Shown here: piece by piece, positions 46,233-56,536 of the stretch
Position numbering within the stretch: the first letter of the stretch is position 1
Layout: every line of letters begins with the position of its first letter
Origin: Oceanospirillum linum
GTDB lineage: Bacteria; Pseudomonadota; Gammaproteobacteria; Pseudomonadales; Halomonadaceae
Length of the DNA stretch: 64,000 bases
Reading direction: 5' to 3'
NCBI RefSeq assembly: GCF_001995095.2
Contig: NZ_MTSD02000002.1
Location: 186,001-250,000 of the forward strand
Notes under the pieces: model-generated
Seen by the model: only the letters and a program-made list of their open reading frames with translations
What the model was told of the DNA's origin: nothing
Database searches by the model: none
Translations under genes and position numbers: made by a program

Positions 46233-46342
46233 AAAAAAAAAGCGCTCATCAGCACATGAAACCATGTGAGATGAACGCCTTTGTTCAATAAGGTAGATTC
46301 AGTTTTTATGCGGCCTGTTTCTGTTCAGTCAACTGCACAGAA
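46233..46342 (-). promoter_or_regulatory. NasR-type antitermination leader of nirBD-modABC
   Basis: On the minus strand a hairpin with arms TTCTGT/ACAGAA (46319-46342) and inner CAGT/ACTG bases is followed by a terminator: GCGTTCATC (46278-46270) pairs with GATGAGCGC (46250-46242), with an inner CACATG/CATGTG stem, then nine T. The stem is close in sequence to that of the nasC leader. Confidence 0.8.
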
Positions 46343-46368
46343 GATCGGCTGCTTTTGTCTTACCTAAT

Positions 46369-46384
46369 TGCACGGCTTGTACCA
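46369..46384 (-). promoter_or_regulatory. sigma-54 promoter of nirBD-modABC
   Basis: On the minus strand TGGTACAAGCCGTGCA has GG and GC separated by ten bases, matching the -24/-12 pattern. Transcription would start near 46358, giving a leader of about 175 bases. Confidence 0.75.
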
Positions 46385-46509
46385 GTTTTTGAAAAAGCCT
46401 TTTAAATCAGATAGCTAGATATTATTTTGAGGGTTTCACCCCCCCTCTGAGCCAGCGAAACCGCCCCAGACTGGTGCGCTGCCGCACTATTCTGCCCCGG
46501 TTATGCGTT

Positions 46510-47367
46510 TTAGACTTTGTAACGAGCCCGCAAAAACGCCCGCCAGTCATCATCCAGCGCCTGCATATTGCGGTGACGGCGGGATTCAAGGTGTCCCTGA
46601 CGGTCTTCCGGTGAGGCAAAAGGCCCGGTTTTGCACCAGTTGCAGTAGTGCTCAGATACCGGTTCTCCCACGGGATGCGTTGGCGGCGTGAGCTGTTCCA
46701 TCAGCTGCTGATCCGGGTGGGAAGCCCCAGGCGTTACACTCCAGTAGTAAGTGGTTCCTTTGGTGCCTCGAATCTGTTTATCACGATCCACGTTACGAAT
46801 CCGGTAACCCTCAAAAGCACTTTGCTGAAACGGGCACATGCCCAGCAGTTCAACCGGCTTGCCCTGATACTCCAGTCCAAGATGGATACCGCACTCCAGA
46901 TCCCACTGACTGTAGGGTTTCAGGTCTTTGGAGCTGATCAACGCCAGCTGTGCGCCATCAGGGTCAAGAAAGAAGCTGAAGGCGTGTTGCAGATAGAGGC
47001 GCAGCAGGCGGCGATTCAGCAGATTGGTGGTCAGGCCACCGGCCTGTTCAAACTCTGCTTTACTGGTAAAGGAAGGAATCAGGGGAAACTGAAAAATCAG
47101 CGCATCAAAGCGGCCTTTCAAACTCTCGGGCCAGGTCGCACTGCTGGTGATATCCAGACCAGTGACCACCTCACTACCCTGCTGTTTCAGCTCAAAAAAA
47201 GCACAATCCTGATATTTGGCGAGCAGCTCCCCCTGCTGATCCAATACACTGGCGGTGACCGAGCCCTGACAGCCAGCCGTCTGTGCCTGCATCTGGTTCA
47301 GTGACAGTGAAAAGGAGAGATCGCCATCCCCTACGGTAAGAATGCGCCAGTTTGGATCGAGATACAT
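46510..47367 (-). CDS. BMT5-like (DUF2431) Rossmann-fold methyltransferase with C-terminal zinc finger
   Basis: A 285-residue protein. ILTVGDGDLSFSLSLNQ near the N-terminus is the SAM-binding motif of the BMT5-like family, whose eukaryotic members methylate uridine in large-subunit rRNA. FDALIFQFPLIP matches the family's second conserved strand. The C-terminus YCNWCKTGPFASPEDRQGHLESRRH has C-x2-C-x13-H-x5-H spacing, like matrin/U1-type zinc fingers. The ATG at 47367 with AAGGGC upstream is preferred to a GTG at 47421. The bacterial substrate is unknown; RNA is the natural guess. Confidence 0.75.
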   Translation of the reverse strand: MYLDPNWRILTVGDGDLSFSLSLNQMQAQTAGCQGSVTASVLDQQGELLAKYQDCAFFELKQQGSEVVTGLDITSSATWPESLKGRFDALIFQFPLIPSFTSKAEFEQAGGLTTNLLNRRLLRLYLQHAFSFFLDPDGAQLALISSKDLKPYSQWDLECGIHLGLEYQGKPVELLGMCPFQQSAFEGYRIRNVDRDKQIRGTKGTTYYWSVTPGASHPDQQLMEQLTPPTHPVGEPVSEHYCNWCKTGPFASPEDRQGHLESRRHRNMQALDDDWRAFLRARYKV

Positions 47368-47468
47368 GAAAAGCCCTTGCAGAACAGCCAAGGCATCCGA
47401 TAAAAATGGAGAACCGGACACCTGAAAAAGGCGGGATTCTATCAGTTATCGGATTCGACAACCCCCCC

Positions 47469-50400
47469 CTAATGCGATGAGGTTATCGTTTTTGTGTTTT
47501 TTCGTGAAACAAGTCTGCGGAACAGTCTGAAAACACGGTTCTCCGCAAAGCCATCACCTAACACCAGCATACAAGGGGTCAGTAACAGGGTCAGAACCGT
47601 GGCAAAGGTCAAACCACCGGCAATGGCGCTGGAGAGCTGGGTCCACCATTGGGTCGATGGAGCCCCCCCAACCCAGACTATGCTCCACCAGATTGACATT
47701 CACACCTAACACCATCGGCATCAGGCCCAGCACCGTCGTCAAAGCGGTAAGTAGCACCGGTCGCAAACGCATACACCCGGTTTCCAGCGCCGCTTCAAAT
47801 GCTCCCAGACCTCCGGCACGAATACGGTTATAGGTATCGATCAATACAATATTGTTATTCACCACAATGCCAGCCAGGGCAATAATGCCCATACCTACCA
47901 TCACAACACCGAAAGCCTGACCGTTAATCAAAAGCCCCAGCAGAACACCTGCCGTTGAGAAAATAATGGCAGATAACACCAGCAGGGTCTGATAGATGCT
48001 GTTGAACTGAATAATCAGAATCAGCATCATCAGCAGGATGGCCACTAAAAAAGCCCCCATCAGAAAGACCATAGATTCTTGCTGATCGGCATCTTCACCG
48101 CCAAAGGTCACGGATACGGTATCCGGCAACTCATCCAAGCGTCCCTTCAGGGCAATCAGGCGCTCGTTCACTTGCTCACCTTCAGCCACATCACCGGAGA
48201 TGGTAATCGTACGTTTGCCATCCAGGCGACGCAAAATACCGGTCTTAGGGGCCGGGGTCAGGGTGACAAAGTTACTCAGAGGAACCTGACCGTAGGGGGT
48301 GTTAAGACTCTGTCGATTCAACTGGTCCAGAGTACGGGCATACTCCGGCAGGCGAATACGGATATCCACCTCATCACTGGCATCCTCAGGTCGGTAACTT
48401 GCCAGTTTCAGGCCGTTACTGACCAGCTGAACCGCATTACCCACACTGGATATCGTTGCACCATATTGAGCGGCTTTAGCCCGATCCACTTCAAAGCGCC
48501 ACTCAATACCCGGTAGCGCCCGATCATCGTTCACATCGGCAAAACCACCCAACTCATCCATCATCTGACGGATCTGAGCCACCGCTGCGTTAATCTCCTC
48601 AGGATCATTGCCACTGATACGCAGCTCAACCGGCTTACCGGATGGGGGGCCACCTTCCTGCTTACGGAACTCCAGAATCACGCCGGGAATATCCTGAGTG
48701 CGCTCACGCATCTCATCCAATATCAGGTTCGCCGGTCGCCGTGCCTCCCAGTCGGTAAAGCGGAACTGAATCACACCGATCACATCTTCCGCCAGTTGGC
48801 CACCCGCCGCTGCAAAGGAGCGGGCATACATCGCCTCCACCTCTGGCATACCATACAAACGGTTTTCAATTCGCTGCAGCAGGGCATCTTTCTCATAAAC
48901 AGAAAAATCCCCCAGAGTACGCACCTGAAGCTGGGCCGATTCAGGCTCAACATCAGGGAAAAATTCCATGCCGTGGTTAAACTTGCCGTAGGCCGCATAG
49001 ATTGCGCCCATCAGTACCAGCATCAGCACCAGGGTGCTCGCGGGAAAGCGCAGGCAAAGATTCAGAATACGGCGATAAACCTTACCGCCACCGGACTGAT
49101 TCTGAGCATGATTCATATCGATATCACTAACCGTAGGACGCTTATCCCTATCCAGCGATTCCCGTCTACCGAAGACCTTGCCCATCACCGGCAAAAAGAT
49201 CAGCGCCATCGCCAATGAAGCAAACAGGCAGATCATGACGGTTGCCGGCAGATATTGCATAAACTCTCCCATCACTCCCGGCCAGAAGAGTAAGGGCAGA
49301 AAGACCATAATGGTGGTCAGGGTCGAAGCGATAATCGGCCATGCCATACGGCTGGCGGCATGGGCCCAGGCATCGTTACGTGAAAAACCTTCTTTTTGAT
49401 GACGGTCTGCCAGTTCTGATACCACAATGGCTCCATCCACCAGCATCCCCGCCACCAGGATTAAAGAGAAAAGAACAATAATGTTCATGGTAAAGCCCAG
49501 GGATGACACCACCAGAATCCCGGTCAGGAAGGCTCCGGGAATCGTCAGTCCCACCAGAAAAGCAGCACGGGCACCCATCGCCGCCAGCATAATAATCAGA
49601 ACCAGAATAACAGCGGTCATCACATTATTGAGCAGATCCGATAGCATGCTCTTCACTTCTGAGGACTGATCCATCAGATAGCGCACCTGCAAATCTTTCG
49701 GTAATTGAGGTTCTGCCGCTTTAAATAGCGCCCGCACTTTATCAACGGTATTGATAATATTGGCTCCGGCGCGCTTCTTAATCTCCAGCACGACCCCAGG
49801 CTGACCATTAATTCGGGCAAACCCTTCCGGATCGGTAAAGGTGCGACGGATCGTCGCCACCTCTTTAAAGGTCACCACCGTCTGGCCGGAAACCTTGATC
49901 GGCATATTCATCACATCTTCAAGATGTTCGATCACCCCGGGAATCTTCAGGGTCATGCGGCCAGCACCGGTATCCAGGCTTCCGGCGGCCACCAGCTGAT
50001 TGTTGTTACTCACCAGGGCGTAAAGATCGGCGTAATCCAGGTTATAGCTGTCCATCGCCTGAGGGTCCACCACGATCTCCAGCAGGTCTTCCCGGTCGCC
50101 TGCGATATCAACCTCAAGGATTTCCGGAATACCCTCCAGCTCCTGCTGCAGACGGCGGGCGATATAAATCAGCTGCTTCTGGTTGACGGGGCCGGATAAC
50201 CCCACAGACATCACCGGAAAGAGCGCCACGTTGATCTCATGCACCGTCGCTTCATCCGCTTCTGCAGGAAGTTTTGATTGAGCACTATCAACCTTTTCCC
50301 GGACGTCCTGCAGTGCCGTTTTTGGGTCAAAGCCAGCATCAAACTCCAAAGTGACGGAAGCATGACCTTCTCCTGCGATGGCGGTCATCTTCTTAATGCC

Positions 50401-50628
50401 TTCCAGTGAACGCAGCTCCTGCTCCATGGGGCGGGCCAAAAGGCGCTCGGAATCCGCCGGACTAATGCCACTCAGGGTCATAGAAATATAGATAATGGGA
50501 ATGGTAACGTCAGGATTGGCTTCCTTTGGAATCGTCTGATAGGACGCAATACCACCAACGACCAACATAATCAGAACAAAAAGCGTGGCCCGGCTTCGAT
50601 TCATCGCCGCCCGAATCAGGGTTTCCAT
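47469..50628 (-). pseudogene. RND-family efflux permease, frameshifted near the C-terminus as read
   Basis: An RND inner-membrane pump with twelve expected helices and two large periplasmic loops (PKEANPDVTIPIIYISMTLSG...; GVNVNLVEHSLG near the end). As read the frame runs 50628 to 47554 and ends in a nonsense tail after HSLGWGG. One base fewer in the C7 run at 47663-47669 restores APSTQWWTQLSSAIAGGLTFATVLTLLLTPCMLVL, with the stop at 47469 and about 1052 residues. Without the restored end the last helix is lost. It starts one base after the adaptor stop codon. No outer-membrane channel gene is adjacent. Confidence 0.85.
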
Positions 50629-50629
50629 A

Positions 50630-51778
50630 TCAGTTTGCTCCGCGCGCAATCACAAGCTCAGAATCATCACGGCTGTAGTCGGTGACGGGGGTATCGGTAC
50701 CGGAAATATTCACCACAGAAACCGTCTGGCCATGGTGAACAAAGCCTCCGCCCAGACTGATAACCGACACTTTATCCGGTAGCCCTGTGATCCAGGCTCC
50801 ATCTGTACCGGTACTCAGGAGACTAACCGGGGCAAACACCACTTTATTCTGTGCATCGACCCACTTAACCCCCAGTTCACCTTTTTCATTCAAACTAAGC
50901 AATGCCGGCGATAGTTTATGGGCAGGTACACTTCCCAGATGAATATTCAATGTCGCACTGGCACCTGCGATCCGAAGCTGATCAGGGTTTTCCAGTGCCA
51001 CTTCAATAGGAAAACCTCGGGTTGAGGGGTCCGCAGCGCTGGCCACAAAACTGACAGAACCCTCCAGCTGACGCCCATCTAATAATGCGACTTCAACCCG
51101 CTGGCCTACAGCCACATGAATCACATCCTGCTGCGGCACCTGAGCGGTGACCTTCAGGCGATCAATATTTACCAGCAACCCCCACTCCTCACCTGGTGTC
51201 ATGTATTGCCCAAGCTCTGCATCCAGCTGATCGACGACACCATCAAAAGGGGCTTTTGGTACAACATGATCCAACTGCTGCTGAGCCAGAACCAGGCCTG
51301 AACGCGCACTTTCCAGTTCACTTTCAAGGCTCAGAACGGCAGTCTCAGTTTGCAGGTTGGTTTTATAGAGCTTACGGGCGCCTTTTAACTCAGCTTCTTT
51401 CAGGCGCACACTGGCCTTAGCGCTATGTAACTGAGCCTGATATTCACTCCCGGACAACCGAATAAGAGGCTCCCCCTGTGAGACCCGGGCACCCTGCTGT
51501 ACCAGTAGCGACTCCACAGTTCCCGACACCTGAGCCCTAAGCTGAACACGACGCCACGGTTCAATCTGCCCCTGAAGGACTGTTTCGCGGTCATAGAGGG
51601 AGGCTTCCGAAAGCTGGACCTCTACCTGGGGCAACGTGACCTCAGGCTTGGAGTTCCCTGAAGCTTCAGGGGCTTCAGCCAGTGCCGTATCTATCCGGGC
51701 TGTCAATGCCCAACCTACAAAGCCCACAACAGCAACTGCTGCGGCAACATGCGAAAGTTTAATATTCACTGGGTGCAA
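50630..51778 (-). CDS. RND efflux periplasmic adaptor (membrane fusion protein)
   Basis: A 382-residue adaptor. One N-terminal helix (VAAAVAVVGFVGWAL) anchors it. The lipoyl-like halves (RAQVSGTVESLLVQQGARVSQGEPLIRL; PKAPFDGVVDQL) flank a helical hairpin, with a beta-barrel and membrane-proximal domain after. The start is uncertain: TTG at 51778 or the GTG three codons later. It is directly upstream of, and coupled to, the RND permease gene. Confidence 0.9.
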   Translation of the reverse strand: MHPVNIKLSHVAAAVAVVGFVGWALTARIDTALAEAPEASGNSKPEVTLPQVEVQLSEASLYDRETVLQGQIEPWRRVQLRAQVSGTVESLLVQQGARVSQGEPLIRLSGSEYQAQLHSAKASVRLKEAELKGARKLYKTNLQTETAVLSLESELESARSGLVLAQQQLDHVVPKAPFDGVVDQLDAELGQYMTPGEEWGLLVNIDRLKVTAQVPQQDVIHVAVGQRVEVALLDGRQLEGSVSFVASAADPSTRGFPIEVALENPDQLRIAGASATLNIHLGSVPAHKLSPALLSLNEKGELGVKWVDAQNKVVFAPVSLLSTGTDGAWITGLPDKVSVISLGGGFVHHGQTVSVVNISGTDTPVTDYSRDDSELVIARGAN

Positions 51779-52056
51779 TCGTCCATCGGGATGCAGAGGC
51801 CCAACCCTGAACGGGCTGGCTCAAAAAAGTTTCAGGTGAATCATGACAAACATCTCAGGCTTTATCTCTTTTTTTTGCCCTTTATTGCCATTTTTCTTAT
51901 AACAAGAAAACATACCGGAAAACAAACTCAGACAAAAAATGAATAACCATATTACTTATCAATTAAATCGATTAACAAAATAGATTTAATTCATTTTTCA
52001 GATTTAAAAACGAGCACATAATAACCCTGAATTTTTTGTGACTCAGAGCGTTATTT

Positions 52057-53055
52057 ATGCCTTTTCTATTTCTCATCACATTACTTGCTATCACACTTGC
52101 CAAACACCCTTTTTTAATAGAGCTTGGTCTTGGCAGCTTACCACTCGCTATCCTGCTCGGCATGATCTCAGGGGCTCTTTTCCGCAGCATAGGTTTTAAC
52201 CAGTCAGCCTCACAGCCTTCCAGAGGCAGTCTTTTCTGCCAGCAGAAACTGCTGCGACTGGGGATTATCTTACTGGGTTTTGGCCTGACTTTTCAGCAAG
52301 TTGCCGCTTTGGGTTGGCAAGCGTTTGTGATCGATGTGGTCATCATTAGCTTGGTACTTTTAGTGGGTATTACTGCCGGCATTCGCTTTTTGGGAATGAG
52401 TCGGGAGCTAGCGGTACTGACCAGTGTCGGCAGCGCTGTATGCGGCGCTGCTGCAATTATGGCAACAGAGCCTGTTGTCAAAGGCGGGCACCGTCAGGTT
52501 TCCGTTGCCGTAGCAACCGTAGTGTTGTTTGGCAGCCTGTCCCTGCTTATTTACCCGGTTCTGTTTAACATACTGCATATAGCGCCGGAACAGTTTGGTA
52601 TTTTTATCGGTAGCACCGTGCATGAGGTTGCCCAGGCCGTGGCCGCCGGGCAAACCATAAGCCCTGAAGCCTTGCAAACAGCGATTATGACCAAGCTGAT
52701 TAGGGTTCTCTGCCTTGCCCCTGTGGTGGTTACATTAGGTATGCTGCTATTCAGAGATAAGCAGACCAGCCCCGATAACAATACAAAAAAGCTACCGATC
52801 ACCATTCCCTATTTCATTATTTTTTTCGTACTGGCGGTTATGGCAAACAGCCTGGTTTCTCTACCGGAAACCGCCCATGACGTGATCCACTTCACCAGCC
52901 AGTTCAGCCTGACCATCGCGATGGCCGCCATGGGGTACAACACACACTGGAGTACATTGCGGGAGGCCGGCTTAAAGCCTCTTCTGCTTGCGGCCCTGCT
53001 GTTTGTACTCTTAATAAGTGCAGGTTTAGGCCTGAATCTGGTGCTCTATACCTGA
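52057..53055 (+). CDS. YeiH/UPF0324-family putative sulfate exporter
   Basis: A 332-residue membrane protein with about ten helices. GLGSLPLAILLGMISGALF, LLRLGIILLGFGLTFQQ, SAVCGAAAIMATEPVVKG and GSTVHEVAQAVAAG are the conserved UPF0324 blocks. No adjacent LysR regulator of the YeiE kind is present. The 278-base gap before it (51779-52056) is A/T-rich and holds no gene; no clear Shine-Dalgarno was found. Confidence 0.9.
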   Translation: MPFLFLITLLAITLAKHPFLIELGLGSLPLAILLGMISGALFRSIGFNQSASQPSRGSLFCQQKLLRLGIILLGFGLTFQQVAALGWQAFVIDVVIISLVLLVGITAGIRFLGMSRELAVLTSVGSAVCGAAAIMATEPVVKGGHRQVSVAVATVVLFGSLSLLIYPVLFNILHIAPEQFGIFIGSTVHEVAQAVAAGQTISPEALQTAIMTKLIRVLCLAPVVVTLGMLLFRDKQTSPDNNTKKLPITIPYFIIFFVLAVMANSLVSLPETAHDVIHFTSQFSLTIAMAAMGYNTHWSTLREAGLKPLLLAALLFVLLISAGLGLNLVLYT

Positions 53056-53061
53056 GTATAG

Positions 53062-53976
53062 CTAGCTCAAAATATGCTTAACCGGCTGCAGTGGCACAGG
53101 AGGCTTTTCACCCAGAGCTTCCGCCACTGAGATTTCATTCACTCGACACATCGCTTCCAAAGGCAGATGGTTTGCCCCTTCTTTGGTAAATGGGTATTCA
53201 AGCTCCTCTGACAAGGTGTCCAAACCAAAGAAACAATACGCCACCAGAGTTGTAAAAAATGGCGTCAACCAAAGCGCATTACCCACCAAGCCTAATGGTA
53301 ATAAAAAGCAGTAAATATAAGCCGTGCGATGAGCCAATAACGTAAAAGCAAACGGCATGGGTGTATTTGCTAAACGCTCTAACCCGGCCTGAACTCCAGC
53401 CAGTGCCGTCAGGTGTTGATCCAGCATATTAACGGCTATAGTATCCAGTCGCTTTAACTCGTGTTCTTTAGCAACAATTCGGGCCATCTCTCGTAAAATT
53501 GCATCTGCTGGATTTGCTGACTGCATCAGCTTTGATGTGGTTTTAGCATCCAGCAAACTTGCGATGGCCGGGCCGGAATCAGAGTCCGGGCGCAGGCTTT
53601 GACACATAGCATGAGAAAATGCTGCGGTTAGTTTGAGCAAAGGACGACGGGCACTGTCCGGCATCAGAAGTAACTCCGTAGCCCGGCCAATTGCCCGTGT
53701 TTCATACACCAGGCTGCCCCAAAGTTTCCGACCTTCCCACCAGCGATCATAAGCAGCGTTATTGCGGAACCCCAAAAAAAGCGACAGGGCAATTCCCAGC
53801 AATGTAAAGGGTGTCAGGCTGAACTCCGGTAGCTCAAAGGTGTGGTACTGGTAAATAAAGACGATACCACTTGAAAAAAGAGCCAACAGGATCATCTGTG
53901 GTAAAACACGGGGAACCACAGAACCGCGCACGGTAAATAAGAGAGTAAGAAATCCAGCTCTTTTATGAATGATCAC
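53062..53976 (-). CDS. bestrophin-family anion channel
   Basis: A 304-residue protein of the bestrophin/UPF0187 family. The N-terminal HKRAGFLTLLFTVRGSVVPRVLPQ, LGIALSLFLGFRNNAAYDRWWEGRKLWG and the C-terminal FGLDTLSEELEYPFTKEGANHLPLEAMC blocks are typical. These proteins form pentameric anion or cation channels. The start is a GTG at 53976 with AGGTG upstream. It converges with the YeiH gene. Confidence 0.9.
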   Translation of the reverse strand: MIIHKRAGFLTLLFTVRGSVVPRVLPQMILLALFSSGIVFIYQYHTFELPEFSLTPFTLLGIALSLFLGFRNNAAYDRWWEGRKLWGSLVYETRAIGRATELLLMPDSARRPLLKLTAAFSHAMCQSLRPDSDSGPAIASLLDAKTTSKLMQSANPADAILREMARIVAKEHELKRLDTIAVNMLDQHLTALAGVQAGLERLANTPMPFAFTLLAHRTAYIYCFLLPLGLVGNALWLTPFFTTLVAYCFFGLDTLSEELEYPFTKEGANHLPLEAMCRVNEISVAEALGEKPPVPLQPVKHILS

Positions 53977-54126
53977 AATAACACCTCAGTATAGACAGCA
54001 ACATAAAATGGCAGCAGTTTAGCACTAAACAAGAGGCGGCCCTATGCCATCAAAACAACAGGGTTTAACCGAATGGAAAGATCCTGTACCTTGGCTCTCC
54101 ATACAGATAAAAGCCTAAGGTTGGTC

Positions 54127-54600
54127 ATGTCACGAATCGCGATTTTTGCTGATATTCAGAACATCTATTACACCACCCGCCAGGTATTTGGACGCTCGTT
54201 CAATTATCGCTATTTTTGGCAGCGGATAAGTCAGGAAGGTGATATTGTTAGCGCTACAGCTTATGCCATCAATAGTCAGGACCCAGGCCAACAGAAGTTC
54301 CAGCAAGCCCTGAAACACATCGGCTTTACGGTAAAACTAAAGCCGTTTATCCAAAGGAGCGATGGTTCTGCAAAAGGTGACTGGGATGTGGGGATCACTC
54401 TGGATCTCTATGAGCAGGCACCTGACGTGGATAAGGTGATTCTGCTGTCCGGCGATGGGGACTTTGATCAGCTTCTGGAGCGGGTCAAACAAAAGTTCGG
54501 CACGCAAACCGAAGTTTATGGTGTTTCTTCTCTAACCGCCAACAGCCTGATTCAGAGCTGTGACCATTTTAATGAGATTAGCCAGGAGATGCTGGTTTAG
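54127..54600 (+). CDS. NYN-domain (LabA/DUF88-like) protein
   Basis: A 157-residue PIN-like protein. Acidic residues that would bind metal are in IAIFADIQNIYY, GDWDVGITLDLY and LLSGDGDFDQLLERVK. NYN proteins are predicted RNases. The ATG at 54127 after AAGG is preferred to that at 54073, because homology begins with MSRIAIFADIQN. No operon partner is evident. Confidence 0.88.
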   Translation: MSRIAIFADIQNIYYTTRQVFGRSFNYRYFWQRISQEGDIVSATAYAINSQDPGQQKFQQALKHIGFTVKLKPFIQRSDGSAKGDWDVGITLDLYEQAPDVDKVILLSGDGDFDQLLERVKQKFGTQTEVYGVSSLTANSLIQSCDHFNEISQEMLV

Positions 54601-54684
54601 GTATCTGCCAGGGGGATATCGGCTAACACGAAAGAGACAGGCTGGCGGTCAAACCAGCCAAATCTACAGTTCATCTTAAAGGCG

Positions 54685-55986
54685 CTAGCGTAGCCCATTC
54701 AACTGACGTTCAATATCGGTAAATACCTGATCGTATATGCCTACCAGAGCTTCCCGGTCACTACTATCTTTTGACCAGCGCCCCTCTACAGCCATATCAA
54801 TTGCTTTCTGTTCAATATCAGACAGATTACCGATCTCTATCGGCTTGCCATTCAGAATCGAATTAACATCGGCCCTGGCTTTCTGAGCACTACGCAGGAG
54901 CCTCATAGAGCCCTCCATTACGTCGGCAAGCTTACTGATTTGCCCCGCCTGTTGATCAACTGTGCAGGCGGATTCAGCAGACTCTTTCAATGTTTCGCCA
55001 AACACGCCGGAGGTCTCACGGGCTTCATCAACCGCCTCACGCAATACCTCAAACCGGGATACCATAGAAGATAGCGTATCCATCATAATTTTGATGGATG
55101 ACGAGATCTGCTGAGCCGTTCCCTGGGACTGATCAGCCAGACTTCGCACCTCATCCGCAACAACAGCAAAACCACGGCCAACCTCTCCTGCCCGGGCAGC
55201 TTCAATAGCGGCATTCAGAGCCAAAAGGTTGGTCTGGGAGGCCAGCTCATCAATTTGAGAGCTGCGATTTCGAATATCCGTTGCCGCATCAGTCAATGCC
55301 TGCAGAGCTGCAAAGCTGGATTCAGCTGACTGTCCCGCATCCATCAGAGCCGCAGACATTTTCTCTGCAGCCTGAACCATGTCGCTCGCTGTTTCAGAAA
55401 AACTATGCGAAAAATCTGCAATATGACTCGCTTGCTCATTCACATTTTCCAGCGTCGCATTTGTCGTATCCATTGCCGAAGACATGCCTCGCTCTGAGCG
55501 TAGAAAAATCCTGGACAGCAGAGACTCACGATCAACAATTTCCTGTGTGCGATGAACCTCATCAAGCACCTGCTGAATCTCTTCCAGCACACCACGAAAC
55601 GTTTCATGTAAGCCGGTGACCTGTAATTTACGGAAATACAGGCCATTTCCGGATGCCCGAATTGCACCCAGAATTTCACGAAAAGCCGTCTCAGTCTGAT
55701 CAAGGGCAGAGTTGATACTGATACGAAGCTGATCAAGCTCCGGGTCATTCAGCGTGTTCGGTAATCGCTGCTCCAATCGGCCATCAGCAACCTTCTGAAA
55801 CAGAGACTGAATCTGAGCTACTTCAGGGTTCTGGCGAGGTTTCATAGTCAAGCCCAACAGCCAAACAGCAGCCAGAACACTGCTAACAACAGCTGCAGCT
55901 GGCTGCCAGGCAGAAGCTACCGCGCCCAACAGCAAAAGCAGTACAGGGAGCAAATACTGACTAGATTGTGAGAACCAGTTCTTCAT
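54685..55986 (-). CDS. methyl-accepting chemotaxis transducer (Aer-like signalling half)
   Basis: A 433-residue protein. Two close N-terminal helices (about 11-50) are followed by HAMP-like helices (about 55-160) and the signalling hairpin tip [42 protein letters not shown]. There is no periplasmic sensor and no C-terminal receptor pentapeptide. Its start overlaps the end of the PAS gene by 26 bases. Together they look like an Aer-type redox receptor split into two proteins. Confidence 0.9.
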   Translation of the reverse strand: MKNWFSQSSQYLLPVLLLLLGAVASAWQPAAAVVSSVLAAVWLLGLTMKPRQNPEVAQIQSLFQKVADGRLEQRLPNTLNDPELDQLRISINSALDQTETAFREILGAIRASGNGLYFRKLQVTGLHETFRGVLEEIQQVLDEVHRTQEIVDRESLLSRIFLRSERGMSSAMDTTNATLENVNEQASHIADFSHSFSETASDMVQAAEKMSAALMDAGQSAESSFAALQALTDAATDIRNRSSQIDELASQTNLLALNAAIEAARAGEVGRGFAVVADEVRSLADQSQGTAQQISSSIKIMMDTLSSMVSRFEVLREAVDEARETSGVFGETLKESAESACTVDQQAGQISKLADVMEGSMRLLRSAQKARADVNSILNGKPIEIGNLSDIEQKAIDMAVEGRWSKDSSDREALVGIYDQVFTDIERQLNGLR

Positions 55987-56482
55987 AAGTCTTACCCTCC
56001 TGCTTTAATAGTGTATCGAGAACCTGAAAACCCGCATCCAGAGCATCACGGGACCCAGCCCCTTTCTCCGCTGACAACAGTTGTTCATAAATAGGTATTA
56101 TCGCATCTAAAGCTTCAGGCCGGGGGCAACGCCGAACAGAGGTATAACCCATCGGCTGGCCATTGTTTCCCATATCGGGTGTCATATGAGCCAGTACCCA
56201 GTAGAAACTGCCGTCTTTGCTCATATTCTTCACATAAGCAAAAAACTCTTTACCGGACTGAATAGTGTCCCAGGCCAGCTTAAAAGCTGTCCTTGGCATA
56301 TCAGGATGCCGGATAATATTATGTTGGACGCCCAACAGTTCCTGTTCTGTATAACCGGAAAATTCAAGAAAAATCGGGTTGCAGTAAGTAATTCGTCCTT
56401 TAGCATCGGTTTTGGAAACAATAAAGTCTTCCGGACGCATCTTACGCTCGATCTGTGTCGGCTTGATCGATTTAGGTTTCAA
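55961..56482 (-). CDS. PAS-domain sensor protein, Aer-like
   Basis: A 173-residue protein with one PAS domain (about 15-125). [52 protein letters not shown] and [20 protein letters not shown] match the FAD-binding PAS of Aer. The end [24 protein letters not shown] is the usual linker. The start may be the TTG at 56482 (GAGG upstream) or the internal ATG at MRPEDF. It is the probable input partner of the overlapping chemotaxis transducer. Confidence 0.88.
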   Translation of the reverse strand: MKPKSIKPTQIERKMRPEDFIVSKTDAKGRITYCNPIFLEFSGYTEQELLGVQHNIIRHPDMPRTAFKLAWDTIQSGKEFFAYVKNMSKDGSFYWVLAHMTPDMGNNGQPMGYTSVRRCPRPEALDAIIPIYEQLLSAEKGAGSRDALDAGFQVLDTLLKQEGKTYEELVLTI

Positions 56483-56536
56483 AGTAACCTCACTTTTTTC
56501 AACACAGTCACAGGACTGAGTTCTGGTTAGCCCCGA

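Noticed and set aside
46470-46490. TGGTGC-N6-GCACTA as NtrC enhancer for nirB
   Set aside because: Half sites are in the opposite order to the NtrC consensus; it may just be a hairpin behind the methyltransferase gene.
47469-47699. Separate small gene downstream of the RND pump
   Set aside because: Its sequence is the missing C-terminus of the pump in a shifted frame.
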